This document shows positions 14,578 to 26,631 of a stretch of DNA of 64,000 nt, one piece after another (the first letter of the stretch is position 1; every line of letters begins with the position of its first letter). The notes under the pieces are model-generated. The model was not told the origin of the DNA and did not search any database. It saw only the letters and a program-made list of their open reading frames with translations. The DNA is from Penicillus capitatus (Eukaryota; Chlorophyta), in contig OZ287708.1 in the NCBI GenBank assembly GCA_965649825.1, positions 558,001-622,000 on the forward strand, in the 5' to 3' direction. The translations under genes were made by a program, and so were the position numbers.

Positions 14578-15302
14578 ATGACACTGTGTGCCATTTGCCA
14601 TCAGCACACACCGGAGCGGCACCAGGCATTCCTTGACACATGCTTTCATGTGTTCTGCTACCAAGTTACTCAGCGATGAGCCACAATACATTCGAATGTG
14701 TCTCTGCTGCAGTGCATCGTCCAATGGAGTGCTCAACAACGCGATAGGAATGAAGAAATATTGCAGTGTCCTCTATGTCGTGCCGAGTATCGTTCTGTGT
14801 TTTATAGTTGTATCCAACACAGCTTCCGGTCAGCTTCTTTCTCTCTGTGGTCAGCAGATGAGATGGTATCCAGATTAGGCGGCACTGGTTCGTTGACAAC
14901 AGGGAGGACGAGGCAACGTTCCTGACACCAGGCCATATGCGACGACGCGCTGTTTATCTCTTAGAAAATACAGCGGAGATAACTCCTATTCGGCGACCCG
15001 TTTTCGCGTTTCTCAAGGAGCGTCTCGTTACAGATGAACAGGCGCAGAAATGGATCCGCCGAGAGCTCGAGGCATTGTTGATGATAGACGACGTGGAGTT
15101 TCTCCTTGATCTCGTGACGCATGTGGTGCGGGATGTCAGCAAACAAGAAGCAGAGAGAAAACTGCACCTCGCTATCGAGCCTTTTCTTCACGAACACGCT
15201 GGTCTCTTTGCAGCGGAGCTCGGATCTTTTCTCGCTTCCGGTCTGAATATGGTTGGCTACGATCACCAACGACTGGCCGCTGAAGAAAACAACAGTCTGT
15301 AA
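14578..15302 (+). CDS. TOPORS-like RING finger E3 ubiquitin ligase
   Basis: The RING begins at the start codon: MTLCAICHQHTPERHQAFLD, then CFHVFCYQ, and after a 48-bp intron (14665-14712 region) CIVQWSAQ...LQCPLCRAEYRS. This gives the C3HC4 spacing. Downstream, the segment from YLLENTAEI through WIRRELEALLMIDDVEFLLD to SFLASGLNMVGYDHQ matches the conserved post-RING region of TOPORS and related plant ligases. TOPORS proteins act as ubiquitin and SUMO E3 ligases in the nucleus. The second intron near 14790-14870 has two plausible donors, so the residues just after the RING are uncertain. Confidence 0.72.
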
Positions 15303-15452
15303 TGCATTTTTGCTGACTGTGAGATGACACGATTGACACACAGAGTCTCCACGACTGCACCGACCTTCGCTGCTTGGAGACCAAGAAGAAGACACGTATG
15401 GGTCTCCAGAGCGCAAGACAGACAGAGCGACGTGAGCGAAACGCACGACGAG

Positions 15453-16259
15453 ATGTCACGGCGCACCGCAATTGCTATTCCGATTCTTGCGTCGTCCTTC
15501 ATCTTCGCGGCACCACGTTCGTCCCGTGTTCGTAAATTTCCCTCGACAGACGTGTTTGTTCTACAGCGGTGTTTAGTCGAGAAGAAGGGATATATAACTT
15601 TGAGGCCAAGATGAAGGGTTCGATGCAATCTTTGTCGAAGTACAGAGATCAAGTTCTTGTGATACTGAACGTCGCCAGCGAATGACCCCTTCAGAACCTC
15701 AATTATCCAGGATTGAGGACACTGCGTGAGAAATACGGATCGCAAGGATTTAATCTCATCGCCTTTCCTTGCAATCAATTCGGCCAACAAGCTCCTGGAA
15801 CGAGCGAAGAAGAACGGGCCTATGCCATCAAGAAATTTGGTTTTGAATTTGACGTCTACGTACATTGACTCTTCTTGGCTTGCGAGCAGACGACATCACA
15901 CCTTTCTGTCATTCAGGACAAAATCGAGGTGAATGGATGGAAAGCACATCCGCTATACAAATATCTGAAGAGAGAGCAGCCCATGTCCTATCCACTGTAT
16001 CAATATCCAAAACGTGCGAATGAAGTGGGAGAGATTGAATGGAACTACACAAAGTTCCTGATCGATCGTCAGGGCAGAGTCGTTCGGCGATACGGACCAG
16101 CATTGGATCCCCTTGCGTTCGAGGGCGATGTGAGTGCGGATTCGGCAATGCTCTTTCTGCTGATGTGTGATGTGACAGGTGGTACAACTGCTCCGAGGAC
16201 GTCCACTGCTTCCGCCAGAATGCTTAACAGATCCAGATGAAGAGGCCTGTCAATTTTAG
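15453..16259 (+). CDS. GPX: Glutathione peroxidase with in-frame TGA at the selenocysteine position
   Basis: Exons 15453-15531, 15567-15859, 15917-16129 and 16179-16259 keep one frame of 222 codons. The first 20 residues look like a signal or targeting peptide (MSRRTAIAIPILASSFIFAA). The peroxidase core reads IYNFEAKMKGSMQSLSKY, VLVILNVASE, then TGA at 15683-15685 (codon 66), then PLQNLNYPGL, FNLIAFPCNQFGQQAPGT and WNYTKFLIDRQGRVVRRYGP. The TGA falls exactly where other GPX proteins have Sec or Cys after NVAS-x. The other catalytic residues are present: Gln in NQFG, and Trp and Asn in WNYTKF. A SECIS-like hairpin follows 31 nt after the TAG stop. GPX proteins reduce hydrogen or lipid peroxides with glutathione or thioredoxin. 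The first intron is short (35 bp). A standard gene caller would truncate this gene. Confidence 0.85.
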
Positions 16260-16289
16260 ATGTGTAGGACTGCATGTCGATGTCGCTTA

Positions 16290-16342
16290 GTGACAGTTAA
16301 TGATGGAATTCTCGGGAAGAGATTCCGGATGTCGTCTGTCAC
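16290..16342 (+). promoter_or_regulatory. Putative SECIS element in the GPX 3' UTR
   Basis: A hairpin with SECIS core features. Helix I pairs GTGACAG (16290-16296) with CTGTCAC (16336-16342). An internal loop follows, then ATGA (16300-16303) opposite GGAT (16327-16330), giving the tandem G.A pairs. Helix II pairs 16304-16313 with 16319-16327 with one bulged T (16309). The loop is GGGAA, placing AA 13 nt after ATGA. The loop is smaller than in typical animal elements. Confidence 0.7.
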
Positions 16343-17619
16343 AGACACGACTAAAGCGTTCTCGCACTATCGTTGACATAGTTACAGACTTTTTGGTTTC
16401 GCTATCATAAGCACTTTATCGAGATAGACCTTTTTGTTCGTCGGATCACATTTAACCTCGGACAGCTATTCTCAGCATTGGCGGCAGGAAAGATCGACAC
16501 TGTCTATTGAAAAGTGCGTCGTTACAAATCGGCGATAGTGACTTATTCAATTGCGGGTAATCGAGAAGGTCCAATCGATTGAAATCAAACACATCGGAAT
16601 CTATCGATTTCCAGTGAAATGAAATCTCAGCCAAATTCGTACAACCATGACTCTTGTAAGAGTGTACGTTGTTATTTATCGGAGTCGACGACCTGGATAG
16701 TGAAGAAATTAACTCTCTAATCGACTCGAATTCACGAAAAGCCAGCTAGCTGACCGACGTTGTCAAGAACTGCAATCTTGTTGGTTTCCTGGGGACCTAT
16801 CGGTGTTACGATCTTTCATTTGTTTGCTCATCATCGACAGCGTTTTTCTTGTCGAGACTACCGCTTAAATACGAATTGTTATCGATGAGTCTCAATAGTG
16901 TCGCCGAAGAGCACACTTGAAAAGAGAAAGTTTCCTGTGCCGTGCGTCTACGTTGTTCGCCCAAGGTCGAATGTCCGATAATGGCGATCAGTTAATCGAA
17001 GAAAGTGTTTTCACGAATCTTTTTCTGTCGATGACGAATCCATCAACGATGGACGCATGGATGTCGCGATTGCGCGTACTACAGTCCCTTAACCTTACCG
17101 TGACGAATCTTTCGAATCGATCGAAAATTGAATCACCGCCTTCATCGAGATGATCATTCAATCCTGTTATTTATGATCCAGTCGGCTTCGATCAATTCGA
17201 ACGAAATGCCAGTTTTGAGTTGCATGTATCTTCCAATTTTAATCGCTATGTGGTGATGACATCGAGATCGAGAGCGATCTTTCTCCCGAATACAAAACTC
17301 AGACTGGACGTCATCGCGTTTTAATAAACGTAAACGTGCGATCGTCATTTTAAGTCGGCGAATCGATCTCTGATCATTCAAAATCGATTAATCAGAGAGG
17401 GAGCACAGTGGTCGGTGGTGTTCATCGAAGCATGATCGACGTCGATGAAGAATCGATTGACCGATTCTCGACAAATTTACTGTCGTACGCGTCGTGTCGA
17501 TAGTTCTCTCGCCGGTGACGTGTTGTTTCGACGAATTGCACAGATCCCACAGGAGGCATTGCTATCAATGCGGCAGGACATCCATCCCTTCCATTCATTG
17601 ACAAGATTCTATTTCGTTC
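16343..17619. other. Gene-poor stretch, weak open frames only
   Basis: About 1.3 kb with short frames such as plus 16917-17153 (78 codons) and minus 16634-16452 (60 codons, starting MAEISFHWKSIDSDVFDFNR). None has a recognisable domain. The stretch is rich in GATC/CGAT words. A short or non-coding gene cannot be excluded. Confidence 0.3.
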
Positions 17620-18490
17620 TTAATTCCCCTGATAGTTCGGTTTTCTTTTCTCAAACAAAGCCCTCACACCTTCTCGGCGATCCTCTCGCGCAATTAGAAG
17701 TCGCAGCAAATTGGCATTCTGTTCATCGTCTTCCCCATTGTCTATTGCTTTCTTTGCAGCTCTGAGGGCTAGAGGCGCACTCAACTGCATCTTTTGAGCC
17801 AATTGAATCGCCCGTTTTTCGACACCATCATCGACACAGTCATCTAGCAATCCAACTTTCAGCGCTTCGGCACTGCCAATACGTCGTCCAGTAAAAATCA
17901 GTTCCTTTGCAACAGAAAAGCCAACAAATCTCGGCAAACATTTCATCGTGATGCGAGTGGGGATCATTCCCAGACGTGTTTCGGGGAATGCGAACACAGC
18001 TTTTGTATCTCCAAGGCGAAAATCGCAACACAGGGCTAACTCAGCACCAGATCCAATTGCAATGCCTTCCACGCAAGCAATCGTTGGAATCGGAAATCGC
18101 AAAAGCTTTTCCAGAACGTCCTGCGTTTTGAGGTTCACCACCATCACCTCCTCGTCACTCCACGATCCATATGCCTCCAGATCCAGTCCTTAAGTATGTG
18201 TGTGTCAAATACGAAACGTCATCTGTCACATCACCTTTGGAAAACGTTCCTGGAACGAGGCTTCTCAGCAGGACAGTCCGAAGGGACCAGCGCTCTGTTA
18301 TGGCACCAAGAACGTGATCGAGCTCCTCCAGAAACTGGACATTGACGTCGTTATTCCCAGCTGCATTGTGTAGAACGATCTCGGCGATGTTTTCGTCGCG
18401 ATGGACGACATCGATGTATTTGCGTCGAATGCGTTTGAGTCCGAGCGTCGTGACAGAGCGTGCAAATCGATTAAATCGAATCCGCGTCAT
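17620..18490 (-). CDS. Mitochondrial enoyl-CoA hydratase/isomerase (crotonase) family protein
   Basis: Two exons, 18490-18235 and 18188-17620, joined by a 46-bp intron, give 274 aa. The N-terminus MTRIRFNRFARSVTTLGLKR is a strong mitochondrial presequence. Crotonase motifs follow: VPGTFSKGLDLEAYG, PTIACVEGIAIGSGAELALC (oxyanion Gly and catalytic-region Glu) and VFAFPETRLGMIP (second Glu). The C-terminus ends RREGVRALFEKRKPNYQGN, as in the AUH/methylglutaconyl-CoA hydratase branch. The usual Gly-rich PGGGGTQRL after MIP is replaced by PTRITMKCL of equal length, so the substrate may differ. The protein acts in fatty-acid or branched-chain amino-acid breakdown. Its start codon lies inside the last codons of the upstream DUF3531 gene (20-nt overlap). 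Confidence 0.88.
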
Positions 18491-19634
18491 TCAAATCGAT
18501 CGTTTCGCCAATGAGATCGTCTAGTATCGATTCCTGTTCCGGACCGATCATCGTACGGAAAAACTCATCATTCGATGATCGATTGCTTTCGAATTCTGCC
18601 ATCGCATCCGATTTACGTCGAGATCCTCTGGCAAGTTTTTCAATCGGATCCATTTCTGCTTCAGTGTGCTTCTCGGGTTTCTTTGCGGCAGGAACAGGCC
18701 ATTGGGGATTCTCTCCTCCTATGATAAGGCTCTTGATCCCTACATACTCTTTGCTGAATGCTGTAAGCATGTTGATCAAAACATCGAGGCACAGCTCATC
18801 GGCTGTCCCCATATCCACCCTACATACTCGTCATCAGAGGAAACAGTAATTCAGATGTAGACCTGAAGCGTCCCCAAAGACCATTCGTTTCGAGGGGATC
18901 CATCTCGTGAAGAAATGCATCCATGGCTTCATTCGAACATTCTTGATCGTATGCAAAGCAGTTAACAGAATCGTAAGCGCGCATAGAGATCTAAGCGAAA
19001 GAGCAGAGGTCTCACTCACATCAACGATCTGCCGAATTCTGCATGTCACCTGAAGATTGGCAGAATTGAATCCTCCCAGTTTTCCGACAACAAACCAGCT
19101 GCGGAGGACTTCTGTCAGCATATCTATATCCGAGACAGATGGAGCAGAATAGAACTGCATCCATATCTATCACACCAGCATCGACAATCGAAAAGGTGAT
19201 GACAAGAGATCGGCTCGACCCAGAGATTAAAGTGCTCGATCTCGCGAAATCGAACATCCAACGGAATGTTAACTCCAGTTCGTGCTTGTACGATTTCCTG
19301 TTCCTTTTTCTCCTGTTCTTCTCGAATCTACAACACCTCGTCTCTTGAAACAAGCCTCGATGAAAATCGTTGTCTACCTTCTGCAAAATGCGTTCGGGGT
19401 CGCCATCGGTGCCGTCCACCACACGAGCTGCCCCTTCATCATATGGCGCATCCGCTATTAAATCTCTGCCGATCAAGAAACGTCTGTCCGTTCGATGAAG
19501 AGCGATCGACGATACCTGACCCATCGTGGCTTATCTACAGCCGATACACGAACGGGGTGACGAAAGAGAGGGACTAAACGTCGTATACGCACACATCTAT
19601 ATCGCACCGAGGACGTCTGCGAAGGGCACTTCAT
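18471..19634 (-). CDS. DUF3531 protein with transit peptide (plastid/cyanobacterial family)
   Basis: Exons run from 19634: 19634-19516, 19465-19378, 19327-19220, 19166-19050, one near 18990-18873 and a last one from about 18830 to 18471. The leader MKCPSQTSSVRYRCVRIRRL is Arg/Ser-rich without acids, as in plastid transit peptides. Family blocks are clear after splicing: REIEHFNLWIWMQFYSAPS, TEVLRSWFVVGKLGGFNSAN, WGRFRVDMGTADELCLDVLI and GIKSLIIGGENPQWPV, as in plant chloroplast and cyanobacterial DUF3531 proteins of unknown function. The start is only 14 nt after the GPATCH1 stop. The TAA at 18471-18473 lies past the start of the hydratase gene. Confidence 0.85.
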
Positions 19635-19648
19635 TTTACAGAAATCGA

Positions 19649-22191
19649 TCACCGTTTCGATTTACCAAGTCGCCTTTCTTTACTTCGACGACGACGTTTA
19701 GATTCTTTCTTAGCCTTCTTTTTCGCCCTTCCTTTCTTCAACGTCTTTAACAGTTTCCTGAACTCGGATGTCGACAGTCCTTTGAGGACTTCTTCATCGA
19801 ATGTCTCTTCTTTGCGTTCCTTCTTGCTCTTTTTCTTTTTACTGGGCTTCTCTTCTTCCACCTCGGATTCTTCGGAGGAAACGTTTAGGCGCTTTCGATT
19901 AGTGCTCGACGGATCGTTGGTCGTTTCTTTAATCTCTGAAAGATCGATCAAATCGGTTTCTTCCTGCATGTGACGACGATTGTGTTCAGGAGACATCTCT
20001 TCCTCTTCCTCTTCCTCTTCATCCTCATCTTCCTCGGAAGCATCGAAAATTGACTTGAAAATATCGAGAGGTGGCTCTGTGTATTCTGGAGGCGGCAAAG
20101 AAATCTAAACGGCATAACATAAAGGGGTGAAGGCAAAGGTCGTGTGATGTGACTGACGTCAATGTCGTCTGCCACAGAGATTGTTGGACCTGCAGTCTCT
20201 GCTGAAGCGCGCGGCTCTTCTTCTTGCACTTCATCCAAAGCAGATTCATATGTCATGAACTTGGAGGTGGTTTCTGATTCTCGAGGCATTCCTTTCAACG
20301 GATCGAGGACATTGAATCGTTTATAGAGTAAAGGAACGGGATGCCAGTCGACAAAAGAACGAACGGGTGTGCATTCTCCTGGCTGAGGTGCTCTGTCAAC
20401 AGATTTGTCTGCCTCTGGCTGCTGTTCACTCTTGGGCTTCGGTGCTCTGAGGCCTGCTGTACTCTCTTCCATGTGCAGCGTTCCTTCCGCGCTGCCTTTG
20501 ACAAAATTCGATTTCAATGCCGATCGGACTCTGTCGCGGTCTTCTTCAGGAACACCTCCAATAAAAGGATGCGAGACAGTGCGGCTGGCAATGGGTGTTT
20601 CCTGGATTCTCTCATCGCCCAGCAGAAATCCACGGTCGTCTGCTGTAAGAGGTGCCTCTCTCAGACCGATGCAGTGCACACCGAGTTTCTGAAAAGTCAC
20701 TTTGACGTCCAGGAGTTTCCACCTGTAATACTCGGACCCTTCTCCACCGAAGAGAAAACCGAAACCATCCTCTCCCTGATGTTTTTGGCGGACAAATTCT
20801 TCGGACATCATTCCTCCCTTTGCAACGAATACTGCTAAACTGTCAATCGTTCTTTTGAGATTTTCGTCGACGGGAAGCTTGGGGGCTGGAACAGAAGACT
20901 GCATGGATTTCACAGGATCTCCTTCGTTAGAAGGTTGCATGTCTTCATGCCTCCCTGTGAAATCTGTCGGAACGATGGGAAGCTGAAACGCTTTCTTCTC
21001 GTGCAGCACAGATCCCAGACAAAATCCTGCCACCAAAGATCCCTTCTTCCCTGTGGGCTTCTGTCCGATTCTCTTTGGCCCTCTGTCGCCGTCACATCAT
21101 CAGACAGAAGGCCATACTAGACGGACATACTTTTCGATATGCCGTGTGTGTTTGCCTCCGTCGTCGGAATGATCAGACATATCGTAGTAGTTTATGTGAT
21201 CATGGGCACTCTCTACGTAGTCTCCGATCTCACCGAACGTGTCTGTCTCTTCCAGTACGCCCACACCAAAAGCAATGCCGCGCGATCTCTTGATCGAAGA
21301 CTTCGGCGAGGTGCCTTCTCCTGTCTTGTGTCTTTCGAAGGCACGGGATCCTCGAAACGGATCGAATCCCAATCCTTGGACATTCGTCTAAGAAACATCC
21401 ATTTCATTTCTGCTCGGCATTTGAGCGAAGTGGACCTTGGGTTTCTCATTCCAGACATAGTTACTCTGCTGAGACAGTGATGCCTCTGGACCCCATTTGC
21501 TCTTCGCACTTCGCTGGAAACCCTCTCCGATGCCTTTCCCTTGACGCCATCCCATTTTCTGAAGCAATTGCACACCTGTCACATCACGCTGTCATTCCAT
21601 CATGCATCGGACGGAGAACATCTGTCAACCGATCGATTCGGAAACGCCCTCGACAAATTCGCCAATGATCTCTCCCGGAATGATCGGCCGAGCCATCGCT
21701 TCACGTTCCGTCCTCTCTCTTACTCTAGTTTGCTGCGATAAGGCAAATGTATCGTACCCTTCCTGCGCACGTACACTTGCAGACACTCTTCCCGCGAGTG
21801 GCAGGCATACTTGCGTCGTAATATCCACTTGAGCCATCTCCTCCAATTCGTCTTTATCATAGAAATCTTGAATTGCCTGGGTTCTTTCTTCGGCGCGTTG
21901 TGACCGCGATGTTCGAAAGCTCTTCGGAACAAATCCTTCCTGTACACCATTGTGTATCGAAAAACTTCGAAGTCAATCACTCTTTGTTACTTTGGTATCG
22001 ACGGTGTTGAAGTAACCCGCCGAGAATCCTCCCGTAAAGGCACCATGGAGGCGTCGCCGACCGCGCTCATCGGTGACGATTTGCTCCCATACTCGCGGCG
22101 CACGAGACGCTTTCGATTGTTTTCGACTGAGCAGAGCGCTCTCTGCCGATTCGATCGGCGTTCCTAAGAATCCACGCCGTGTTTCGCCCAT
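19649..22191 (-). CDS. GPATCH1: GPATCH1-type G-patch splicing factor (plant TOUGH homologue)
   Basis: The start [17 protein letters not shown] and the block [18 protein letters not shown] are the diagnostic N-terminus of GPATCH1. A G-patch follows directly after an intron acceptor near 21577: [20 protein letters not shown]. Next are [38 protein letters not shown], a segment with [17 protein letters not shown], an acidic run and a Lys/Arg-rich tail ending [15 protein letters not shown]1 works with DEAH helicases in pre-mRNA splicing; TOUGH acts in Arabidopsis miRNA processing. At least six exons. Stop TGA at 19649-19651. The start is 41 bp downstream of the cyclophilin stop. Confidence 0.9.
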
Positions 22192-22232
22192 CGCTTAAAT
22201 AGAGATTCCGCCCTTCACATCAATATGTCCAA

Positions 22233-23052
22233 TCAAGTGGCTTTAATCTCTCCAGAATTGGCGATGACGATCGTCTTCTTAGGCTTTCCAGAAGAAGTCC
22301 CTTGAGCTTCAATCTGCATAACCAGATCCATTCCCTCCAAAACTGCCGCCACACAACAATGCAATTCTTAAGTGACAGTTGCAGAAGATCAGAAGCGAAA
22401 AACCTTCTCCAAAGACGACGTGACGTCCATTGAGCCATCCTGTCACCACGGTTGTAATGAAGAACTGAGAACCATTGGTGTTGGGTCCGGCATTAGCCAT
22501 ACTGAGCAATCCTGGAGTTGTATGCTGGAGATCAAAATTCTCATCCTGCAAAAACACAGGATGGCGTCTTGAGGAGCACGGGAAAGGCGACCTCGAATTT
22601 TGTGCCATAGATCGATTCCCCTCCTGTCCCATCACCCCTCGTGAAATCGCCTCCCTGAATCATGAACTGGGGGATGATGCGATGAAAAGAGGAGCCCTTG
22701 TAATGCAAAGGTTTTCCCGATTTCCCCTTTCCTTTCTCTCCGGTGCACAAAGCACGAAAATTCTCAACCGTCTTGGGCACGGTATCGCCATACAATCCGA
22801 AAACAATGCGGCCTGATCACCACCACCAACTCCGCATAGATTGACATGAAAGCCGCGTGCTGTGTCCCTTACCAGCGTGTTTCCCATCGATTTCGATATC
22901 GAAGAAGGTCTAGTGACGTGACATCTCATCTTGTGGCTTTGTGTGATGGAGGGAGGTACTTTGTGCGTGATTTTTTTCTGAGGTTCGGCAGATACGTGCA
23001 CCAAACACGTCAACGCGATGAAGAGCGCAGTTATTCTGCCGAACGTCATCAT
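22233..23052 (-). CDS. ER-type cyclophilin (peptidyl-prolyl isomerase)
   Basis: A signal peptide is evident ([20 protein letters not shown], followed by SAEP). The isomerase domain reads KKITHK, spliced over a 50-bp intron to [14 protein letters not shown], then [40 protein letters not shown] (catalytic Arg, Phe), [26 protein letters not shown] and an end [20 protein letters not shown]. These are the active-site residues of cyclophilin B-like enzymes, which help proline-rich proteins fold in the ER. No KDEL-type signal is seen at the C-terminus (SGEIKAT), so it may be secreted or held by partners. Stop TGA at 22233-22235. Confidence 0.92.
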
Positions 23053-23194
23053 CTCAGCGAGGTTCGATGAAAAACGGCGATTGAGCTCGACACGCGTGAC
23101 GGCGCAAATCATAATAGACGCAACATAGATCGTTTTTATCGACACTGTCATTTCACACGATTCACAACGATATCAGAAACAAAAGAAAGCGAGA

Positions 23195-26100
23195 TCAAGA
23201 AAGATGAGATGTTCCATTTGCATCGAAGTGTGGAAGCAAGTCAGCAATCTCTTCATCAATTTTCGTTTTGGGTCCATCCAAGAGGGCGACACGATTATTG
23301 AAGATATTGGGTCCGCACTCAACACTGAGCTTCTGAATCATCGCCTCATCCAGTTTGTCCTCGGGCACCCGGACCTCATCATTACAGACACTCACTCCGG
23401 TGCAAGATCGGCCTGAATGCTCTCTACCTTATTCTTGTCCGTGGGAGGAACGATGATGACGCGTTGAGCGCCTCCGATCAGCGCCTCTGCATCGGAGGTG
23501 ACAAATCCGACATTCATGGATTGCTCCGAATTCTGCTGATGCGCACAGGACTGCAGCAAAGTCGATGAGTGATCAAGAGATGGGACAAAGGGCGCACATG
23601 AATGGATGAGGCAATGCAGAGCATCACAACATTCTCCATGCTGATCCCGAGTCGTTGGACAAGGAATCGGATGGCCAGTGAACGCGATGCACGTATTGGA
23701 GTGATGTGCAGCAACGGGGAGACGCCAAATCCCTTCTTCGTTTTATCCACCTATGACCATTATGCACACACTCACTCACACGTCATCTCATCTCTTCTTG
23801 AGAGAAAGGACCTGTAAGATGCATCCAACCCGGATACCCGCTTTCCTCAGCTGCGCATGGACGCGATCCACTACGCTGACGTCATCCAGTTTCTCCACGG
23901 GTTGTTTGGCAACTTCTTTCACGATGTGGAAAGGACCGGCCGAGATCTTGATGGGATTCAATAGGTATTTTTTTCTGTGTCGATCGGCCCACATTCTCTC
24001 GAGGATGTGCTCGATCGCCACCTTGCTCCATCGTTCATCGATGTGAATATCATATGGTTCATAAGAAGTCATCTCATCAGCACCTTGCCATACAAATAAA
24101 TCTGCCCCACTGTTGCAAATAATGAAGTCAATGTCCAGCAACTGGAGGCAACAAACACAGATTCAGCTGTTTGTCATGTAGAGAGATGAAGAGGGAGGCG
24201 TGGAGCACGAACTTTCAGTTTTATCTTCTCGACGACATTGCAGGTGGCGTCAAAACAAAGCATGCTGGCAATGCCAAATCCGACTTGACTCGTTCTTCTG
24301 CGTTCCGAACGGCGTCCGTATGCAGCAGTAACAACACTCTTGAGAAGGCTAATCGCCTGATGCGCTAAAGGAGAATTGTCCAGCGCCGCCACAATCAGAC
24401 GCTTTCTCAGAGCCAGTCGTGGACGGCCAGCATCTCTTTCTTCCTCCGCCAGTCGAGATTCGGGATCAAATTTCATCGAATGGTCATCCATCGATGGAAA
24501 ATCGGCAAGATTCTTGAGATTCGTGTCTTGTATGGGACCTTCGTCAAGTCTTTCCTTGTAGTAGCGATCGTCCCAGCTGTTTCCCAATGGGGTAATGTAC
24601 TTAATACTCTGAACATATTTCTTCTCCTGTTCTAAAAAGATCAGAACTTTCTTACAGTGTGCCGTCCATGAGTAAGCGCCGATATTGGCCAAGCCATTCC
24701 TGCTGAATTCTTCCCAGAGGTTCTTTTCCGTGAGTATTCGGACGAGAGCATCGCCGATCTCCTTCTCATTCAACGGATCGATAAGCAATCCGTTCTTGAG
24801 CTCTGCCACGATATCGATCGGTCCACCATTCTTCGTGGCGACGATGGGAGCGCCGTGCGCCGCCGCTTCGATCAGTGTCAAGCCAAACGGCTCCTGCAAA
24901 GCAGGATTGATAAAAATACCTCTTGTCCGCTCAACCAGACGGTAAATATCTTTGACTTGATCTTGCCGATGCTGTTTGGGATAGGCAACCATTCCATAGA
25001 GATCATACGCATCGATCAGCTTTAACACATCCAACAACACTGATTTGCTACTCTTAGGCAAAGAATCAATGACATCTCTGTTGCCCATGACGAGCACCAA
25101 ATTCGCCAGCTCACGCAATGTCTCATTCTGACCAAATGCCCGAACAAGTGTCGTGATATTTTTCTTGGCATCTGGACGGCTCAATGCCAAGATCACTGGC
25201 TTCCGCGGATTCGACAGAAATCGAAAGATTTCTTTCCAGATGAGGGGCTCTGGTCTGTCGTGAAGCGGCGAAATTCCCCAATCCGCCGTCGCATCGTGCT
25301 CATCTACAGCCTCCGTCGATGTCTTTTTCGATTTGAGATTGTGAAAATCGAGTCCGGGTGGCACGACGCGCATGAGTGGCATGTGATAAGCACCCTTGTG
25401 CCTCCGGCGTATCGTATGAAGGATGGATCCATTGTATCCATGATACAATCCCCACTGCTCATGCACTTCCTGTCTTGTACTTGTGAACACCATGATCGCT
25501 TCATCCAATGCCCTTTCTTCAGCTTCGATGCGTCTTCCAATAGAGTACGTCTTCTCAATATCTGCCAGACTTTGCTTCCCTGCTGCCAGCAGATGTTCAC
25601 GTTTGTTGCGTCCGAGGGAGTGTCCAGTGAGAACCATATTGACACTGAGTGTCTGAGCCATAAGGGCTGCCACTTCACCTGCATCTGCATAGTGGCCATG
25701 TATGTAATACAGCTCACAGGGTTCTCCAGCCTCGGCCAAACTGTTCAGCATTTTCTTCGCATGGGTCAGTCCACGGTCCGCGAATTCGCGAATGTGTGGC
25801 CATAGTTCCTCTTTGCGCATGTACGTTTCTGTCGGACCGCATGGCAGCCGGATAATAAAAGATCCCCCCAATTTCCCTTCGCTTTTCTGCAGGCATTCCT
25901 CCGGCAGCCCATACGATGCATGAACACTCGGATCGCAAATCTGTCGCGTCAAGAGGTCTACTCGATGCACAGCAGGATGACGGCTGAGTTCTCGGGCCAA
26001 CTCGACCACATACTTCACCTATCCCACGCGTTCCATCTCTTCGATCAAAATGATCATAACAGCGCCTCACCTGTCCTCCAGTATCCGCATCGACTCCCAA

Positions 26101-26631
26101 TTCCATCGCCTCCCCTCGGATGAGTCCGTGAATACTGATCAAGATGATGTAGAGCTTGTCAACACGCGTTTCGAAACTCTCTCCTGCATCCGCTGGCAGA
26201 TTCTCAGACACGTGTCTCATGAAATCAAACTCCCCAAGAGGCGTCAAAGCTTCATCACCCGAATGCTCTCCGTCTGACGAGGCAACACTCAATGTTGTAT
26301 CGTCGGGAACTTCGTCGCGAAGACGTGCATGCTCTTCAGAGAATACACGAAATTTCTTCTGCTTCATGAACCAGACCCTCCAGACGAGGAATTCGAGTCG
26401 GGCATCTTTCTCATCCGTATGCCTTGTGGTATGAATGCGACTCCACGCTTGCCAGAGACTCACTTCGTCCATGTCCAGAATCTGTTGAAGATAGTACTTG
26501 GCGGCAATGTTTTTGTCGGCATTCACGGCATCGTCGTTCGGCGTCTCTCGGACATGACGGTTCAGGTGTTCTGTCGAGAGACCCTGATGCAGCAATGCAT
26601 CCAAATAGGATTCGATCCAGCTATTCTCCAT
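23195..26631 (-). CDS. SPS: Sucrose-phosphate synthase with C-terminal SPP-like domain
   Basis: Start MENSWIESYLDALLHQG, the plant-like SPS N-terminus. The glucosyltransferase begins ILISIHGLIRGEAMELGVDA, with DTGGQ spliced to VKYVVELARELSRHPAV, then IHGHYADAGEVAALMAQTLS, VLTGHSLGRNKREHLLAAGK, PVILALSRPDAKKNITTLVR and NPALQEPFGLTLIEAAAHGA. The SPP-like tail is read across short introns: DFIICNSGADLFVWQGADEM, IHIDERWSKVAIEHILERMW and PLLHITPIRASRSLAIRFLV. The enzyme makes sucrose-6-phosphate from UDP-glucose and fructose-6-phosphate in the cytosol. The SPP-like part is usually inactive in plant SPS; whether its catalytic Asp residues remain was not checked. It diverges from the next gene with 116 bp between start codons. 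Confidence 0.93.
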
